64,000 nucleotides of DNA from Bacillota bacterium (lineage in GTDB: Bacteria > Bacillota > Clostridia > Christensenellales > SZUA-584), in assembly GCA_023460085.1 (NCBI GenBank), contig JAEWRI010000034.1, positions 1-64,000 of the forward strand, in the 5' to 3' direction. The translations under genes were made by a program, and so were the position numbers. Below are positions 25,362-34,368 of this stretch, one piece after another. The notes beneath the pieces were generated by a model that saw only the letters and a list, made by a program, of their open reading frames with translations, made no database searches and was not told the origin of the DNA. Each line of letters starts with the position of its first letter. Within the stretch, counting starts at the first letter, position 1.

Positions 25362-25793
25362 ATGAAACGCATCGCATGCTGCATACTGCCACTTTTAATT
25401 CTTTTATTACTGGTGGGATGTGTCGAAACAAAACAAGAAGCCAGTACAAACGCTGTCGTAATCCCTCACGTAACACCGACGCCTGAAATGACAGCAGTGC
25501 CGACACCGCGCGATAATGACGCTGAAAGCGTGACGCCGACACTGACACCATCCGTTTTTGATGTTGACGACGTTACCATGCAGTCCACGCCGGATTCCTA
25601 CTGCTTCAGTGAAATTGGGTATGATTCTGACTGGGAGGTTCTTGTCGTCCGGTTCAGGGACAGTGGTGCTGTCTACATGTATTCGGATTTTCCCGAGAGT
25701 GAATGGATTCAATTTATCGCTGCCGATTCCCTTGGCCGCTGGTATAACGCAAACATCAAAGATCACTACGAATATGAGAAAATAGACGGGTGA
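25362..25793 (+). CDS. Lipoprotein with a KTSC domain
   Basis: The 143-residue protein has a lipoprotein signal peptide ending in LVGC (Cys20), a Thr/Pro-rich linker (about 25-70) and a C-terminal KTSC domain (about 80-140: SEIGYDSDWEVLVVRFRDSG ... FIAADSLGRWYNANIKDHY). KTSC domains are about 60 residues long, named for a KTSC motif that is absent here, and of unknown function. They are usually cytoplasmic or fused to nucleases, so a lipid-anchored extracellular one is unusual. The upstream 200 bases show no clear promoter. Confidence 0.7.
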   Translation: MKRIACCILPLLILLLLVGCVETKQEASTNAVVIPHVTPTPEMTAVPTPRDNDAESVTPTLTPSVFDVDDVTMQSTPDSYCFSEIGYDSDWEVLVVRFRDSGAVYMYSDFPESEWIQFIAADSLGRWYNANIKDHYEYEKIDG

Positions 25794-26033
25794 CCGTCCG
25801 GAAACAATTCGAAACCATGTAATCCATCTCTTTTTCTACAGAAGCTTGTGGCTTATTGACGATGAAACATGTATTGGTAAGTTCGTCCGGTGATTGACTT
25901 TGAATTGATAGTTTCCCAGACTTTCCGGCCCTGCCGGGCAAACATGCGTGCGGTCGTTGTCTCCTGCAGCCAGTCTATTTTTGGGCTTTTTTTACGCCTG
26001 CAGAATTCCTGTTAAATTTTTTGTTTCTCTGTC

Positions 26034-26062
26034 TTGACAACATAAGATTACTGATGTAATCT
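26034..26062 (+). promoter_or_regulatory. Promoter with BlaI-type operator dyad
   Basis: TTGACA (26034-26039), a 17-base spacer and TAATCT (26057-26062) as -10. A perfect dyad AGATTAC-TGAT-GTAATCT (26045-26062) covers the spacer and -10. BlaI/MecI operators are dyads with TAC...GTA cores of this kind, so binding would block RNA polymerase. The preceding 25794-26033 holds no supported gene. Confidence 0.65.
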
Positions 26063-26078
26063 GTGGCTATATTATATG

Positions 26079-26094
26079 GGCTACAAAAGTAGTC
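26079..26094 (+). promoter_or_regulatory. Second BlaI-type operator dyad
   Basis: CTAC-AAAA-GTAG (26081-26092), centred 33 bases (about three helical turns) from the first dyad. This suits cooperative binding of two repressor dimers on one face of the DNA. Confidence 0.5.
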
Positions 26095-26112
26095 TGAGTT
26101 AGGGGGGGTTTT

Positions 26113-26493
26113 ATGAGTAAGCTGGCTGAAAGAATCGCGGACGCCGAACTGGAGGTCATGCGGGTGCTGTGGGACGCAAAGACCGCGTTGCCCGTTGCGG
26201 AGATTCGCAAAGCAATCTGTCAGAAAACCGGATGGGAGGGTTCCACCGCGAAAACCTTGCTGTATCGCCTGCAAAGCAAGGGCGTGGTGGTACAGGAAAA
26301 GCGGGATGTATATTACTACTCTCCCTGTGTGACGGAGGAGGAATACAACGAGTATTCGACGCAGATGCTGCTCGACAAGCTCTATAAAGGCAGCGTAAAA
26401 AACCTGGTCGCCTCGTTTGTGTCCTCAAGGAAGCTGAGCGAGGAGGATATCGCCGAGCTGCAGCGCATGCTGCGGGATGGTATAAAACGATGA
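26113..26493 (+). CDS. BlaI/MecI-family transcriptional repressor
   Basis: The 126-residue protein has the winged-helix domain of penicillinase repressors (ADAELEVMRVLWDAK ... GWEGSTAKTLLYRLQSKGVV) and a C-terminal dimerisation region. Family members repress their own operon and targets until cleaved in response to a membrane sensor protease. Its stop overlaps the start of the BlaR1-like gene (ATGA, 26490-26493), and two operator-like dyads lie in the promoter, so autoregulation is likely. No beta-lactamase or PBP gene is next to it. Confidence 0.9.
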   Translation: MSKLAERIADAELEVMRVLWDAKTALPVAEIRKAICQKTGWEGSTAKTLLYRLQSKGVVVQEKRDVYYYSPCVTEEEYNEYSTQMLLDKLYKGSVKNLVASFVSSRKLSEEDIAELQRMLRDGIKR

Positions 26494-28259
26494 GCAGCGT
26501 ACTCGTGACGATTCTTTCGCTCAGCATATCCGGTTCAATCCTTGCGCTGATACTGGTTGCGCTGCGGCCGCTTTTGAAGAACCGGGTGTCCAAGACGTTC
26601 CAGTACTATATCTGGCTGCTGGTTTTGCTGAGACTTGCGCTGCCGGTGTCCTTCAGCGGCAGTCTCGTGGATTTGATTCTGCCGCAGGCGATGATAGCGC
26701 AGACCCCTGCGGTTTCCGCGTCCGGAGGCGGGTTGACGCCGACAGGGGAAGCGGGCGTGCCGCAGGGCGGCGGCCCGGGTATCTCGCAGGCGGATGGGTT
26801 ATCCGGTACGGGGGAAAACGGCGGCACTCAAGCGGTCTCGAACAACCCATCGGCGCTCGGGCGCGCGGGACTGGCTGCATGGGATTTCATCATAAAGCAT
26901 CAGTTCTCTCTGTGGCTTCTGGGCGCGGCGCTGCATTTCGGCTGGTTTGTCATCGCGTACCTGCGCTTTGGCCGCAAGGTAAGGAAAACCTGCGTACCGC
27001 CGCACCGCCGGGATGCGGAAGTATTTAAAAAGCTGCGCGGCAATACTCACGTACAGCTTGCGTGCAATCCGTATGTGGATACGCCCATGCTGATTGGGTT
27101 TCTGTCTCCGCAAATCATCATTCCGAAGCTGGCGTTTGCTGCGAACGGCATGGAAGCTGAGTTACAGCACATCATTCAGCATGAGCTGACGCATCTTTAC
27201 CGCCGCGATCTGGTGTATAAATGGCTTGCGGTATTTGTCAGCTCTCTGCACTGGTTCAATCCGCTGATGCTATTCATCCGGCGGGAGATCGGCCGCAGCT
27301 GCGAGCTGGCTTGCGACGAAGCGGTGATACGCCATCTGACCGTGGCTGAACGGCAGGAGTATGGGGAAACCCTCCTCGCGCTGGCTTCAAACAAGCGCAT
27401 TCCCGCCGGTATCATTACCACCACCCTGTGTGAGGAAAAACGCGAATTGAAAGAAAGGCTTGAAAGTATCATGACATTTAAGCGTAAAGGCGTATTGATG
27501 ATTGCCATTTCTCTGGTTATAACCCTGGCGCTTGCCGGCTGCAGCGTGGCGCTGGGCGCGGCGAATGTGGGATATCAGAATTCCGATGTGATAATCTCTG
27601 AAGCTTCTGCTTCCGCCGATGCTGCGGATGAGCAGTCTCCTTCGGCTGCAGTGTCGGGAGGGGACGGCATTTCCAAGGTGCAGGCGGAGTTCAATGATTC
27701 GCCGCTCGAACTGTATCGGCAGGTGCTGCAGAATGAAGCCGAATTCTTTTGCACGGATACCGGGAAAAGCATCGGCCTGCAAGACTTCTTAACCAACGGT
27801 GAGATTTATGAAACGGACTTTACGATTACCCGCTTTTCGGTGCTTGATATGGACGGCGACGGAAAGGCCGAAGTGGTTCTGGAATTGTCGGTGGGAAACG
27901 AACCGCAGTTTTTTGAGGTGCTTCATGAGACGGAGGGTACGGTTTTCGGATACCTGATGGTGTACAGGGGTCTCGAGGAGCTGAAAGCCGACGGTACCTT
28001 CGGATATTCCAACGGGGCGGCGGATTACGGGTGGGGTCGGCTGAGGTTTGATGCCGATGCGTACACCACCGAAACGATGGCGTATAGTCAGTCAGTCCAG
28101 GCCGATACGGGAATGACCCTGTCGTACTATATCGGAACAGAGCAGGTCTCTGAAGAATCGTTCGATGCTTTCCAGAATGAACAGGCCGCAAAAGAAAATG
28201 CGGCATGGAATGAATACTCGGAGGAAAATGTTGAAACTGAATTGACTCCCGCCGCATAA
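26490..28259 (+). CDS. BlaR1/MecR1-like M56 peptidase, antirepressor with a non-penicillin-binding C-terminus
   Basis: The 589-residue membrane protein has N-terminal transmembrane helices (about 5-28, 35-52, 135-158) and a cytoplasmic zinc metalloprotease domain with HELTH (231-235) and the downstream CELACDEAV. A last transmembrane segment (332-350) ends in a lipobox-like LAGC. The roughly 240-residue extracytoplasmic part lacks the SxxK/KTG penicillin-binding motifs of BlaR1. It carries instead DMDGDGKAEVVLEL (453-466), a calcium-type FG-GAP/EF-hand-like loop. The family cleaves the partner repressor on signal; here the signal is unknown and probably not a beta-lactam. Confidence 0.85.
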   Translation: MSSVLVTILSLSISGSILALILVALRPLLKNRVSKTFQYYIWLLVLLRLALPVSFSGSLVDLILPQAMIAQTPAVSASGGGLTPTGEAGVPQGGGPGISQADGLSGTGENGGTQAVSNNPSALGRAGLAAWDFIIKHQFSLWLLGAALHFGWFVIAYLRFGRKVRKTCVPPHRRDAEVFKKLRGNTHVQLACNPYVDTPMLIGFLSPQIIIPKLAFAANGMEAELQHIIQHELTHLYRRDLVYKWLAVFVSSLHWFNPLMLFIRREIGRSCELACDEAVIRHLTVAERQEYGETLLALASNKRIPAGIITTTLCEEKRELKERLESIMTFKRKGVLMIAISLVITLALAGCSVALGAANVGYQNSDVIISEASASADAADEQSPSAAVSGGDGISKVQAEFNDSPLELYRQVLQNEAEFFCTDTGKSIGLQDFLTNGEIYETDFTITRFSVLDMDGDGKAEVVLELSVGNEPQFFEVLHETEGTVFGYLMVYRGLEELKADGTFGYSNGAADYGWGRLRFDADAYTTETMAYSQSVQADTGMTLSYYIGTEQVSEESFDAFQNEQAAKENAAWNEYSEENVETELTPAA

Positions 28260-28293
28260 AGGTTCAACAGAGGAGAAATATGACTTTCGCGGA

Positions 28294-28325
28294 AACAGCG
28301 GAGATGATGTCTCTGCTGTTTTTTG
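28294..28325 (+). terminator. Rho-independent terminator after the BlaR1-like gene
   Basis: AACAGCGGAGA pairs with TCTCTGCTGTT (28294-28304 with 28310-28320, one G-U pair), a 5-base loop, followed by TTTT. Confidence 0.75.
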
Positions 28326-28423
28326 TGTGCGAGGAAACAGAATTTACAGCCACATGTTGACCTACGCGTGAAACTCAAAGATAATACCTATAGTATCGAT
28401 GTTAGTGGATAAGGAGCTTCGTG

Positions 28424-29389
28424 ATGCAGAATAACTCCGCAGATAAAAAGCCGAAGAAATCCAGGGCCAGAAAAGCGATTATCATCATCGCCGTTTCACT
28501 GGTTTCCTTATTTATTGTGACGCTTGCGGTAACACCTTTCGTGGTGATGCCGATGTTTCTGGGGCAGCGGTATGAGCAGAAGCAGTACGACCCCGAGGAT
28601 TTCGGCGTTACTGCGGAGCGGATTACGCTGGCGACTGATGACGCGCTGAATCTCGCCGCGTGGCGCGTCCGTGCGGAAGAAACCAAGGGCACGGTGATAC
28701 TATTGTCGGGGATACAGAATCCTTCCGTAACGGCGTTCTTTGGCTATGCCAGAATGCTTGCGGATAACGGTTGGGATTCCCTGCTCATCGAGATGCGCGC
28801 AAGGAGCGAAAGCGAAGGCGAAGAAATCGGATTCGGAATGACAGAATGGCTGGATGTGAAGGCCGGGGTGGATTTTCTCAGCACGGACGCTGCCGTAAAG
28901 GAGCTGCCGATCGTCACGATGGGGACTTCGATGGGCGGCGGCACGGTAATTATCGCGGCGGGTGAACTGCCGGAGGTGGATGCCGTGATTTCCATTTCCG
29001 CGTTTTCGTCGTGGTCTCAGCTGTTTGTGGACAACATGGGGATGATGGGTGTTCCCAAGGTCATCGGCGTGCCGGATATCCCGTTTATCAACCTGTATCT
29101 TGGGTTTCATTTTGGTTTTGACGCGCTGAAGTACTCCCCGGTGAAAGAAATCGCGAAGCTGGGTGAGCGCCCCATACTGATGATGCATTCCACAGGGGAT
29201 ACGCAGGTTCCGTATTCGGAGTTTGAGACGCTGCTGAATGCGGCGGAAAAGAGCGGCGCAAATGTGACCACGTTCATTCGGGAAGGTGACGAGCATTTTA
29301 TCTGCTACGATCGGTTCGTGAACGATCCGGCGCAGGATACCGAATTCAGCCAGGCGATACTGGATTTTCTGGCAGACAGTTTTTCGTGA
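28424..29389 (+). CDS. Alpha/beta hydrolase with an N-terminal membrane anchor
   Basis: The 321-residue protein has a basic N-terminus, one transmembrane segment (about 17-42), and then an alpha/beta-hydrolase fold. The nucleophile elbow is MGTSMGGG (Ser in GTSMG), the Asp lies in MMHSTGDTQVPY and the His in EGDEHF. Such membrane-anchored hydrolases (YqkD/FrsA-like) cleave ester or related bonds of unknown substrates on the outer face. AAGGAG lies 8 bases before ATG 28424; a GTG three bases earlier is also possible. The 280 bases after it hold only a CCGGGCT/AGCCCGG hairpin near 29592. Confidence 0.85.
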   Translation: MQNNSADKKPKKSRARKAIIIIAVSLVSLFIVTLAVTPFVVMPMFLGQRYEQKQYDPEDFGVTAERITLATDDALNLAAWRVRAEETKGTVILLSGIQNPSVTAFFGYARMLADNGWDSLLIEMRARSESEGEEIGFGMTEWLDVKAGVDFLSTDAAVKELPIVTMGTSMGGGTVIIAAGELPEVDAVISISAFSSWSQLFVDNMGMMGVPKVIGVPDIPFINLYLGFHFGFDALKYSPVKEIAKLGERPILMMHSTGDTQVPYSEFETLLNAAEKSGANVTTFIREGDEHFICYDRFVNDPAQDTEFSQAILDFLADSFS

Positions 29390-29669
29390 AGCACGGGCAC
29401 GGAAGGCTCGCACATGCGGGTTTACATTTCAGGGCGGAAAACTAACATTTCACGCCGCTCCCGTTCGTCCTCTGCGGATTGCGTTATACTGGTGCGGTAA
29501 ATATCCTGACAAGGGAAGGAAGCGGGCGCTGCGCGAGTACAGGCCCGGAGGTTATTCTTTCCCGAATCCCCCTTGATACGAGAAACCGACGCCGGGCTGA
29601 AAGCCCGGCTTCTGTACGTCTGTGTGCCGTGGGCAGGCATTTACAATTAAAAATTTTAAAGGAGAACCC

Positions 29670-31637
29670 ATGAAACCCTTCATCGCAATACTGTTGTCTT
29701 TTTGTTTGCTGTTTTCGCTGGCCGCCTGCGGTAGCAAAGCGGAGCCCTCCGCCGCCCAGACGGAATCTGTTCCTGCCGCCCAGACGGAATCTGCGGATTG
29801 GGTGGTATACTGGTACCTGTGCGGAAGCGATTTGGAAAGCAACGGCGGCTTCGCCACAGGCGATCTGACGGAACTTCTTCAGGTTCAGCTGCCCGAAAAC
29901 GTAAAGGTGGTTATCGAGACGGGCGGTTCCTCGGCTTGGCATAATGATTTTGTGGACGCGAGCTTGCTGCAGCGCTATGTGTACAACAGCGAGGGCTTAA
30001 GTCTGGTGGACGAGCAGCCGTCCGCCAGCATGGGCGATTCGCAGACGCTGACACAATTCCTGGATTTCGCGAAAACCAATTACCCCGGGGACAAGACGGC
30101 GGTGGTTCTCTGGAACCACGGCGGCGGCAGCGTGGCGGGCGCGGCATTTGACGAGCTGTACGGCGGCGATTCCCTGACGCTGGACGAGCTGTACGGTGCT
30201 TTTTCCACAGTATTCGGAGCGTCGGCGGAAGCTCCGCCGCTGGAACTGATCGGTTTTGATACCTGCCTCATGGCGACAGTGGATGTTGCCCGGACGTTCT
30301 CCGAAATCGCCAGGTACATGGTGGCCTCACAGGAAGTGGAGCCTGCCAACGGCTGGTACTATTCGGAGTGGGTGGGCGCGCTGGCAGCCGACCCGACGAT
30401 GGATGGACAGGCGCTGGGCGAGGTGATTTGCGACAGCTATTATGCGGGCTGCGAGGCCGTGGGCACGCAGCAGAGCGTCACGCTTTCTCTGACCGATTTG
30501 TCGAAGACGGAGGCGCTGCTGGAGGCTTACGAAACGTTCGGCGCGGAGTGTCTGACCACAGCCTGCGCGGATCCTGCGTTTTTTTCCGCCTTTGCCCGTG
30601 CCGCGTACCAAAGCGAAAACTACGGAGGCAATACCAAGGAGCAGGGCTACACGAACATGGTGGATCTCGGCGATCTGGCAAGGCATTCATCCGGCACCAT
30701 GGCATCCGCGCAGGGCGTGCTGGACGCGCTGGACGCATGCGTGCTCTATCAGGTGGGAGGACCCTACCGCGCTCAGGCCAGCGGCTTGTCCTGCTACTAT
30801 TCCTACAACGGCGACACCGATGATTTGGATGGATATGCCGCGCTGGGCGCGGGGGAGGCCTTTAAGTACTATTATGAGTACGGCCTGACAGGGCAGCTGG
30901 ACGAAACGGGCATGGCATATCTCGCCAGCCTGGATCTTTCCGCGCTGCCGGAGATACAGAATCTCGCTACGGCGGGATGGGATGGCGCTCCTCTGGATCT
31001 GAATGAAGAAGGAACCGCCTTTTTGACGCTGGGGCCGGAAGCGCAGAATATACTGGCGGGAATCAGCTTTCAGCTGGTGTATGTGGATGAGGCGAGCGAT
31101 ACCGCCATGCTGCTGGGCACGGACAACGACATCGTTGCGGATTGGGAGAACGGCGTGTTCTATGACAACTTCCGCGGCGTATGGGGCGCAATCGATGGTC
31201 ATCTGGTCTATATGGAGCTGAGCGTCGAAGGAGACGGATATAACCTATACTCCGTTCCGATATTGCTGAACGGAGAGGAATACAACCTGCAGGTTGCCTA
31301 CGATTTTGCCGCTGAAACCTGGAGCATACTGGGCGCATGGCAAGGTATTGATGAGAACGGCATGGCGGATAAAGAACTGCGCCTGCTTCAGGAGGGGGAC
31401 GAGATCACCACCCTGTGGAAGTCCGCGTCGCTGTCCGGAGAGGACGACTATACCACATACACGGCGGAAACCATTGCGGTGACGGCGGAAACGGCGTTCT
31501 CTGAGGCTCCGCTGTTTGACGGGAGCTACCGCATGACATTTGTGATGTGGGACGCCGCGGGTAACTATGCCTATTCGGATCCTGTGCAGTTTGATTGCGC
31601 AGACGGCGTGATTTCCACTACCGTATTTGAGGATTAA
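29670..31637 (+). CDS. Clostripain-related cysteine peptidase (family C11), lipoprotein
   Basis: The 655-residue protein begins with a lipoprotein signal peptide (LAAC, Cys20). A family C11 caspase-like domain follows, with catalytic His150 (VVLWNHGGGS) and Cys199 (LIGFDTCLMATVDVA). The C-terminal half (about 400-655) is beta-rich and unassigned. Clostripain-type enzymes cleave after Arg or Lys; some need self-cleavage to become active. Lipid anchoring suggests action on the cell surface. AAAGGAG lies 6 bases before ATG 29670. A terminator follows at once. Confidence 0.88.
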   Translation: MKPFIAILLSFCLLFSLAACGSKAEPSAAQTESVPAAQTESADWVVYWYLCGSDLESNGGFATGDLTELLQVQLPENVKVVIETGGSSAWHNDFVDASLLQRYVYNSEGLSLVDEQPSASMGDSQTLTQFLDFAKTNYPGDKTAVVLWNHGGGSVAGAAFDELYGGDSLTLDELYGAFSTVFGASAEAPPLELIGFDTCLMATVDVARTFSEIARYMVASQEVEPANGWYYSEWVGALAADPTMDGQALGEVICDSYYAGCEAVGTQQSVTLSLTDLSKTEALLEAYETFGAECLTTACADPAFFSAFARAAYQSENYGGNTKEQGYTNMVDLGDLARHSSGTMASAQGVLDALDACVLYQVGGPYRAQASGLSCYYSYNGDTDDLDGYAALGAGEAFKYYYEYGLTGQLDETGMAYLASLDLSALPEIQNLATAGWDGAPLDLNEEGTAFLTLGPEAQNILAGISFQLVYVDEASDTAMLLGTDNDIVADWENGVFYDNFRGVWGAIDGHLVYMELSVEGDGYNLYSVPILLNGEEYNLQVAYDFAAETWSILGAWQGIDENGMADKELRLLQEGDEITTLWKSASLSGEDDYTTYTAETIAVTAETAFSEAPLFDGSYRMTFVMWDAAGNYAYSDPVQFDCADGVISTTVFED

Positions 31638-31651
31638 GCGGTTTTCGAGAG

Positions 31652-31688
31652 GCCGCCGTCCGGCTCCATATGCCGGGCGGCGGCTTTT
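31652..31688 (+). terminator. Rho-independent terminator after the C11 peptidase
   Basis: A 13-bp stem GCCGCCGTCCGGC/GCCGGGCGGCGGC (31652-31664 with 31672-31684, one G-U pair), then TTTT. Confidence 0.85.
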
Positions 31689-31898
31689 ATGATGCGCGAT
31701 TTCTCCGCGGATATAAAAAAGTGCATCAGGTGTATGCCGGAACGCGATGGGTATGGAAGAAACTGCCGCGCACTGAACACTTTGAATGTGTCAAACAGCC
31801 TGTATTTGCAGGAATTCATAAAGCTGAAATTATACGAATTAAAAGGTTGCACCGGAACACATGTACCTTCAGGCGCGTCTATGCCGCAGGTTTTGTTT

Positions 31899-31927
31899 TT
31901 GACAGGATGCTGGACGAAAGCTATAAT
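31899..31927 (+). promoter_or_regulatory. Consensus sigma-A promoter
   Basis: TTGACA (31899-31904), a 17-base spacer and TATAAT (31922-31927): a perfect consensus pair. The remaining gene-free stretch 31689-31898 shows nothing else recognisable. Confidence 0.85.
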
Positions 31928-31994
31928 AGGGACAAGCATTATGTTTGCCGGTTTTTTTGCCGCATCCGGCGGCGGTTTCGTGGTGGTGAAATTT

Positions 31995-32008
31995 CCTCCC
32001 AAGGGAGG
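31995..32008 (+). promoter_or_regulatory. Palindrome over the ribosome-binding site
   Basis: CCTCCCAAGGGAGG is a perfect 14-base palindrome whose right half is the Shine-Dalgarno sequence of the gene starting at 32013. If it folds in the mRNA, it would hide the ribosome site. Confidence 0.4.
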
Positions 32009-32012
32009 CTGT

Positions 32013-33446
32013 ATGGGGATGGGTATGGGTTTTAAAACACGTAAGTGGATATCGGCAGCGCTGGCGGTTGTGCTGGTGCTCTCAGCGTTTATCTGCGATA
32101 CCCCAGGCGCATCTGCGGCCACCGGTTCCACCGGCACGGTGAACGCTTCGGGGACCAATTTGCGCGAGCAGCCCACCACTGCGTCCGCAGTGCTGGCGAC
32201 GATGGCGAAGGGCGTTTCCGTTACCGTGCAGGGCGACGAGAGCGACGGCTGGCTTAAGGTGATGTACGGGACCACAACGGGATATGTTCGTTCGGACTTC
32301 ATCGATGTGCTCGTCACAGGCCTTTCGGCACCCGGCGTGGTGATTACGGAAACCGCGCTGCGGGAGCAGGCCGATACGGTAAGCGCCTCGCTGCAAACGC
32401 TGAACGTGGACTCGCAGGTGACCATTACCGGCACCTACGGAAGCTATTATCAGCTTAAAGCGGGCAGCGTCACCGGATTCGCGCCGCAGAACTGCGTACA
32501 CAAATACAACATCATGATGGTTAACCTCAGCGCCAAGCTGAATTCTTCCAACGTGAATCTGCGCAGCATCCCCAGTACCTCGGGTGAGGTGCTTGCCAGC
32601 ATGAAGGGCGGCACGTCCGTAACGGTTTACAGCATACAGGATCACTGGGTGAAGATCAAATATAAGGAACAGATCGGATATGTGCGCGGAGATTTTCTTA
32701 CATATACCATGCCCTCCGGACGGTATGTAACGGAGATACACCCCGGAATGCGGGGTCAGGCGGTGACCACGCTGCAGGTGGCGCTGCGCAAGAAGGGGTT
32801 CTTCCATACCGCGGCGAATGGCGTGTACGGCAACGCGACGCGGGCCGCGGTGAAGAAGTTTCAGGAATCGGTTTATCTCGACGCGGACGGTATTGCGGGA
32901 ACGCAGACGCTGCTGCTGCTGTTCGGCTCCTCGGACGTGGGCAAGCTGTGGAACAACTATCGCTCCGAGATGGACGCGCAGTCTCCGCAGCAGAGTGGGC
33001 GCGTATGGCTGGTGGACTGGTTTGACGGTATGGAAGATATCTGCACGCGCTATGAGCCCTTCGAGGTGATCGACGTGCGCACCGGCATTCACTGGAATAT
33101 GCAGCGCTTCGGCGGTGTTACCGCGCTGTGGCACGCCGATGTGGAAACGATGACCAAGGACGATACCGCGAAGATGACCCAGGCCTGGGGCGGCGAGCTG
33201 AATCCGACGCGCAGACCGGTGTGGGTGAAGATAGGCGGCAAGTATTACGCGGCCAGCCTGATGGGGTTTGTTCACAACACCGATACCATCAGCACCAACG
33301 GCATGGACGGGCAGATCTGCCTGCATTTCCGGGGCAGCAAAATTCATTCCTCCGGGCACATCGACGAGGCTCATCAGGCGTGCATCATGGAAGCCTTTGC
33401 GAACGCGGCCAAGCTGGACGCGTATATCGACTCCGGAAGGGTGTGA
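32013..33446 (+). CDS. Secreted SH3-domain and peptidoglycan-binding protein
   Basis: The 477-residue protein has a signal peptide (about 1-36, cleavage after SAATG-like residues), three bacterial SH3 domains (about 40-105, 108-165, 172-235) and a PG_binding_1 domain (about 245-310: GMRGQAVTTLQVALRKKGFF). Its C-terminal domain of about 140 residues (GRVWLVDWFDGMEDI ... CLHFRGSKIHSSGHIDEAHQ) is often found after SH3/PG-binding modules in Clostridia and has no known activity; its His-rich end might be a metal site. It likely binds or modifies peptidoglycan. ATG 32013 follows GGGAGG; an in-frame ATG at 31941 has no good ribosome site. Confidence 0.82.
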   Translation: MGMGMGFKTRKWISAALAVVLVLSAFICDTPGASAATGSTGTVNASGTNLREQPTTASAVLATMAKGVSVTVQGDESDGWLKVMYGTTTGYVRSDFIDVLVTGLSAPGVVITETALREQADTVSASLQTLNVDSQVTITGTYGSYYQLKAGSVTGFAPQNCVHKYNIMMVNLSAKLNSSNVNLRSIPSTSGEVLASMKGGTSVTVYSIQDHWVKIKYKEQIGYVRGDFLTYTMPSGRYVTEIHPGMRGQAVTTLQVALRKKGFFHTAANGVYGNATRAAVKKFQESVYLDADGIAGTQTLLLLFGSSDVGKLWNNYRSEMDAQSPQQSGRVWLVDWFDGMEDICTRYEPFEVIDVRTGIHWNMQRFGGVTALWHADVETMTKDDTAKMTQAWGGELNPTRRPVWVKIGGKYYAASLMGFVHNTDTISTNGMDGQICLHFRGSKIHSSGHIDEAHQACIMEAFANAAKLDAYIDSGRV

Positions 33447-33456
33447 GGGGCGCGGC

Positions 33457-34251
33457 ATGAGGAATGGACTTCATAAGATAATGGCAGCGGTGCTGCTGGC
33501 GGCCCTGCTGGGCGGCTGTGCCAGTCAAACCGGCGCTTCGGCCTCTCCGGGCGAAAGCGCTTCCGGCGTGGCGGGTACGCCAGTACCCACGACGGCGCCC
33601 GATGTAATGCCTACGGCTACGCCTAATCCCAACGTAGTGGCTGCTACCGTGAACGGATGGTATTATTACCTTGATGAGAATGACGCGGCCACGGTGAACT
33701 ATGGCGAAGACCCGCCGCTGCATCGGCAAAGTGAAACGGGCGGAGACGAAAATCTCGGGCTGCGCGGCTTTTCCTTCGATATCATCGGGGATTACCTATA
33801 TCTGGATTCCAGTTATCCGGACCTTGATGAGGACGGCATACTGACATGGTACACCACGAGGATGAACCAGGACGGCACGGATCAGCGCAGGCTGGAGTAC
33901 GGCTGCATGTCGACGCGGTTTATTCCGGAGGGCGCGCAGCAGTTTTACTTCACGATTGCGGGCGACAGCACGGTATACGTTTCCGATTTCGCGGCTGAGA
34001 ATGTGAAGGCGCTGCCGATTGCGCTGCCCGACACGGACGAACTTAACCGCAAGCTGGCTTCGGGCCGCGAGATGCAGTTGGATATCGACGGCGTGGCGGA
34101 CGGCAAGGTGACGATCATTGTCATATTCGCCACCTCCGAGGGCATTCAGATGTACAAGGGAACGTATCTCGTCGCGGAGGATGGCTCCGGCACGAAGAAG
34201 GTCAGCGGCACGTATTACGATTACCAGTCCATGCAGAGCGAGCTGGACTGA
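33457..34251 (+). CDS. Putative lipoprotein with DUF5050-like strands
   Basis: The 264-residue protein has a lipoprotein signal (LGGC, Cys22), a Thr/Pro-rich linker (about 27-55) and a beta-rich domain. The repeats (NGWYYYLDENDAATVNYGED, DYLYLDSSYPDLDEDG, TTRMNQDGTDQRRLEYG) resemble DUF5050/TolB-like propeller blades. The function is unknown. It begins 11 bases after the SH3 protein gene, so both are probably one operon with a shared cell-envelope role. A terminator follows at 34267. Confidence 0.7.
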   Translation: MRNGLHKIMAAVLLAALLGGCASQTGASASPGESASGVAGTPVPTTAPDVMPTATPNPNVVAATVNGWYYYLDENDAATVNYGEDPPLHRQSETGGDENLGLRGFSFDIIGDYLYLDSSYPDLDEDGILTWYTTRMNQDGTDQRRLEYGCMSTRFIPEGAQQFYFTIAGDSTVYVSDFAAENVKALPIALPDTDELNRKLASGREMQLDIDGVADGKVTIIVIFATSEGIQMYKGTYLVAEDGSGTKKVSGTYYDYQSMQSELD

Positions 34252-34266
34252 AAAACTGACGCGGAG

Positions 34267-34296
34267 GCTTCGCCGGATTTTCGGCGAAGCTTTTTT
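34267..34296 (+). terminator. Rho-independent terminator
   Basis: GCTTCGCCG/CGGCGAAGC (34267-34275 with 34282-34290), a 6-base loop and TTTTTT. Confidence 0.88.
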
Positions 34297-34306
34297 GATT
34301 AGGGTA

Positions 34307-34356
34307 TTGAATTTCCGCAAGCGACTGGCTATACTATGAATTGAGCATATGCTCAA
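34307..34356 (+). promoter_or_regulatory. Promoter and palindromic operator of the DUF134 gene
   Basis: TTGAAT (34307-34312), a 17-base spacer and TATACT (34330-34335). A perfect 16-base palindrome TTGAGCATATGCTCAA (34341-34356) covers the expected transcription start. Its position suggests a repressor site, probably for the DNA-binding protein encoded just downstream. Confidence 0.65.
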
Positions 34357-34368
34357 AAAGGAGCAACA

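Noticed and set aside
31689..32012. N-terminal extension of the SH3/PG-binding protein
   Set aside because: The region contains a terminator and a perfect promoter, and the signal peptide starts properly at 32013.
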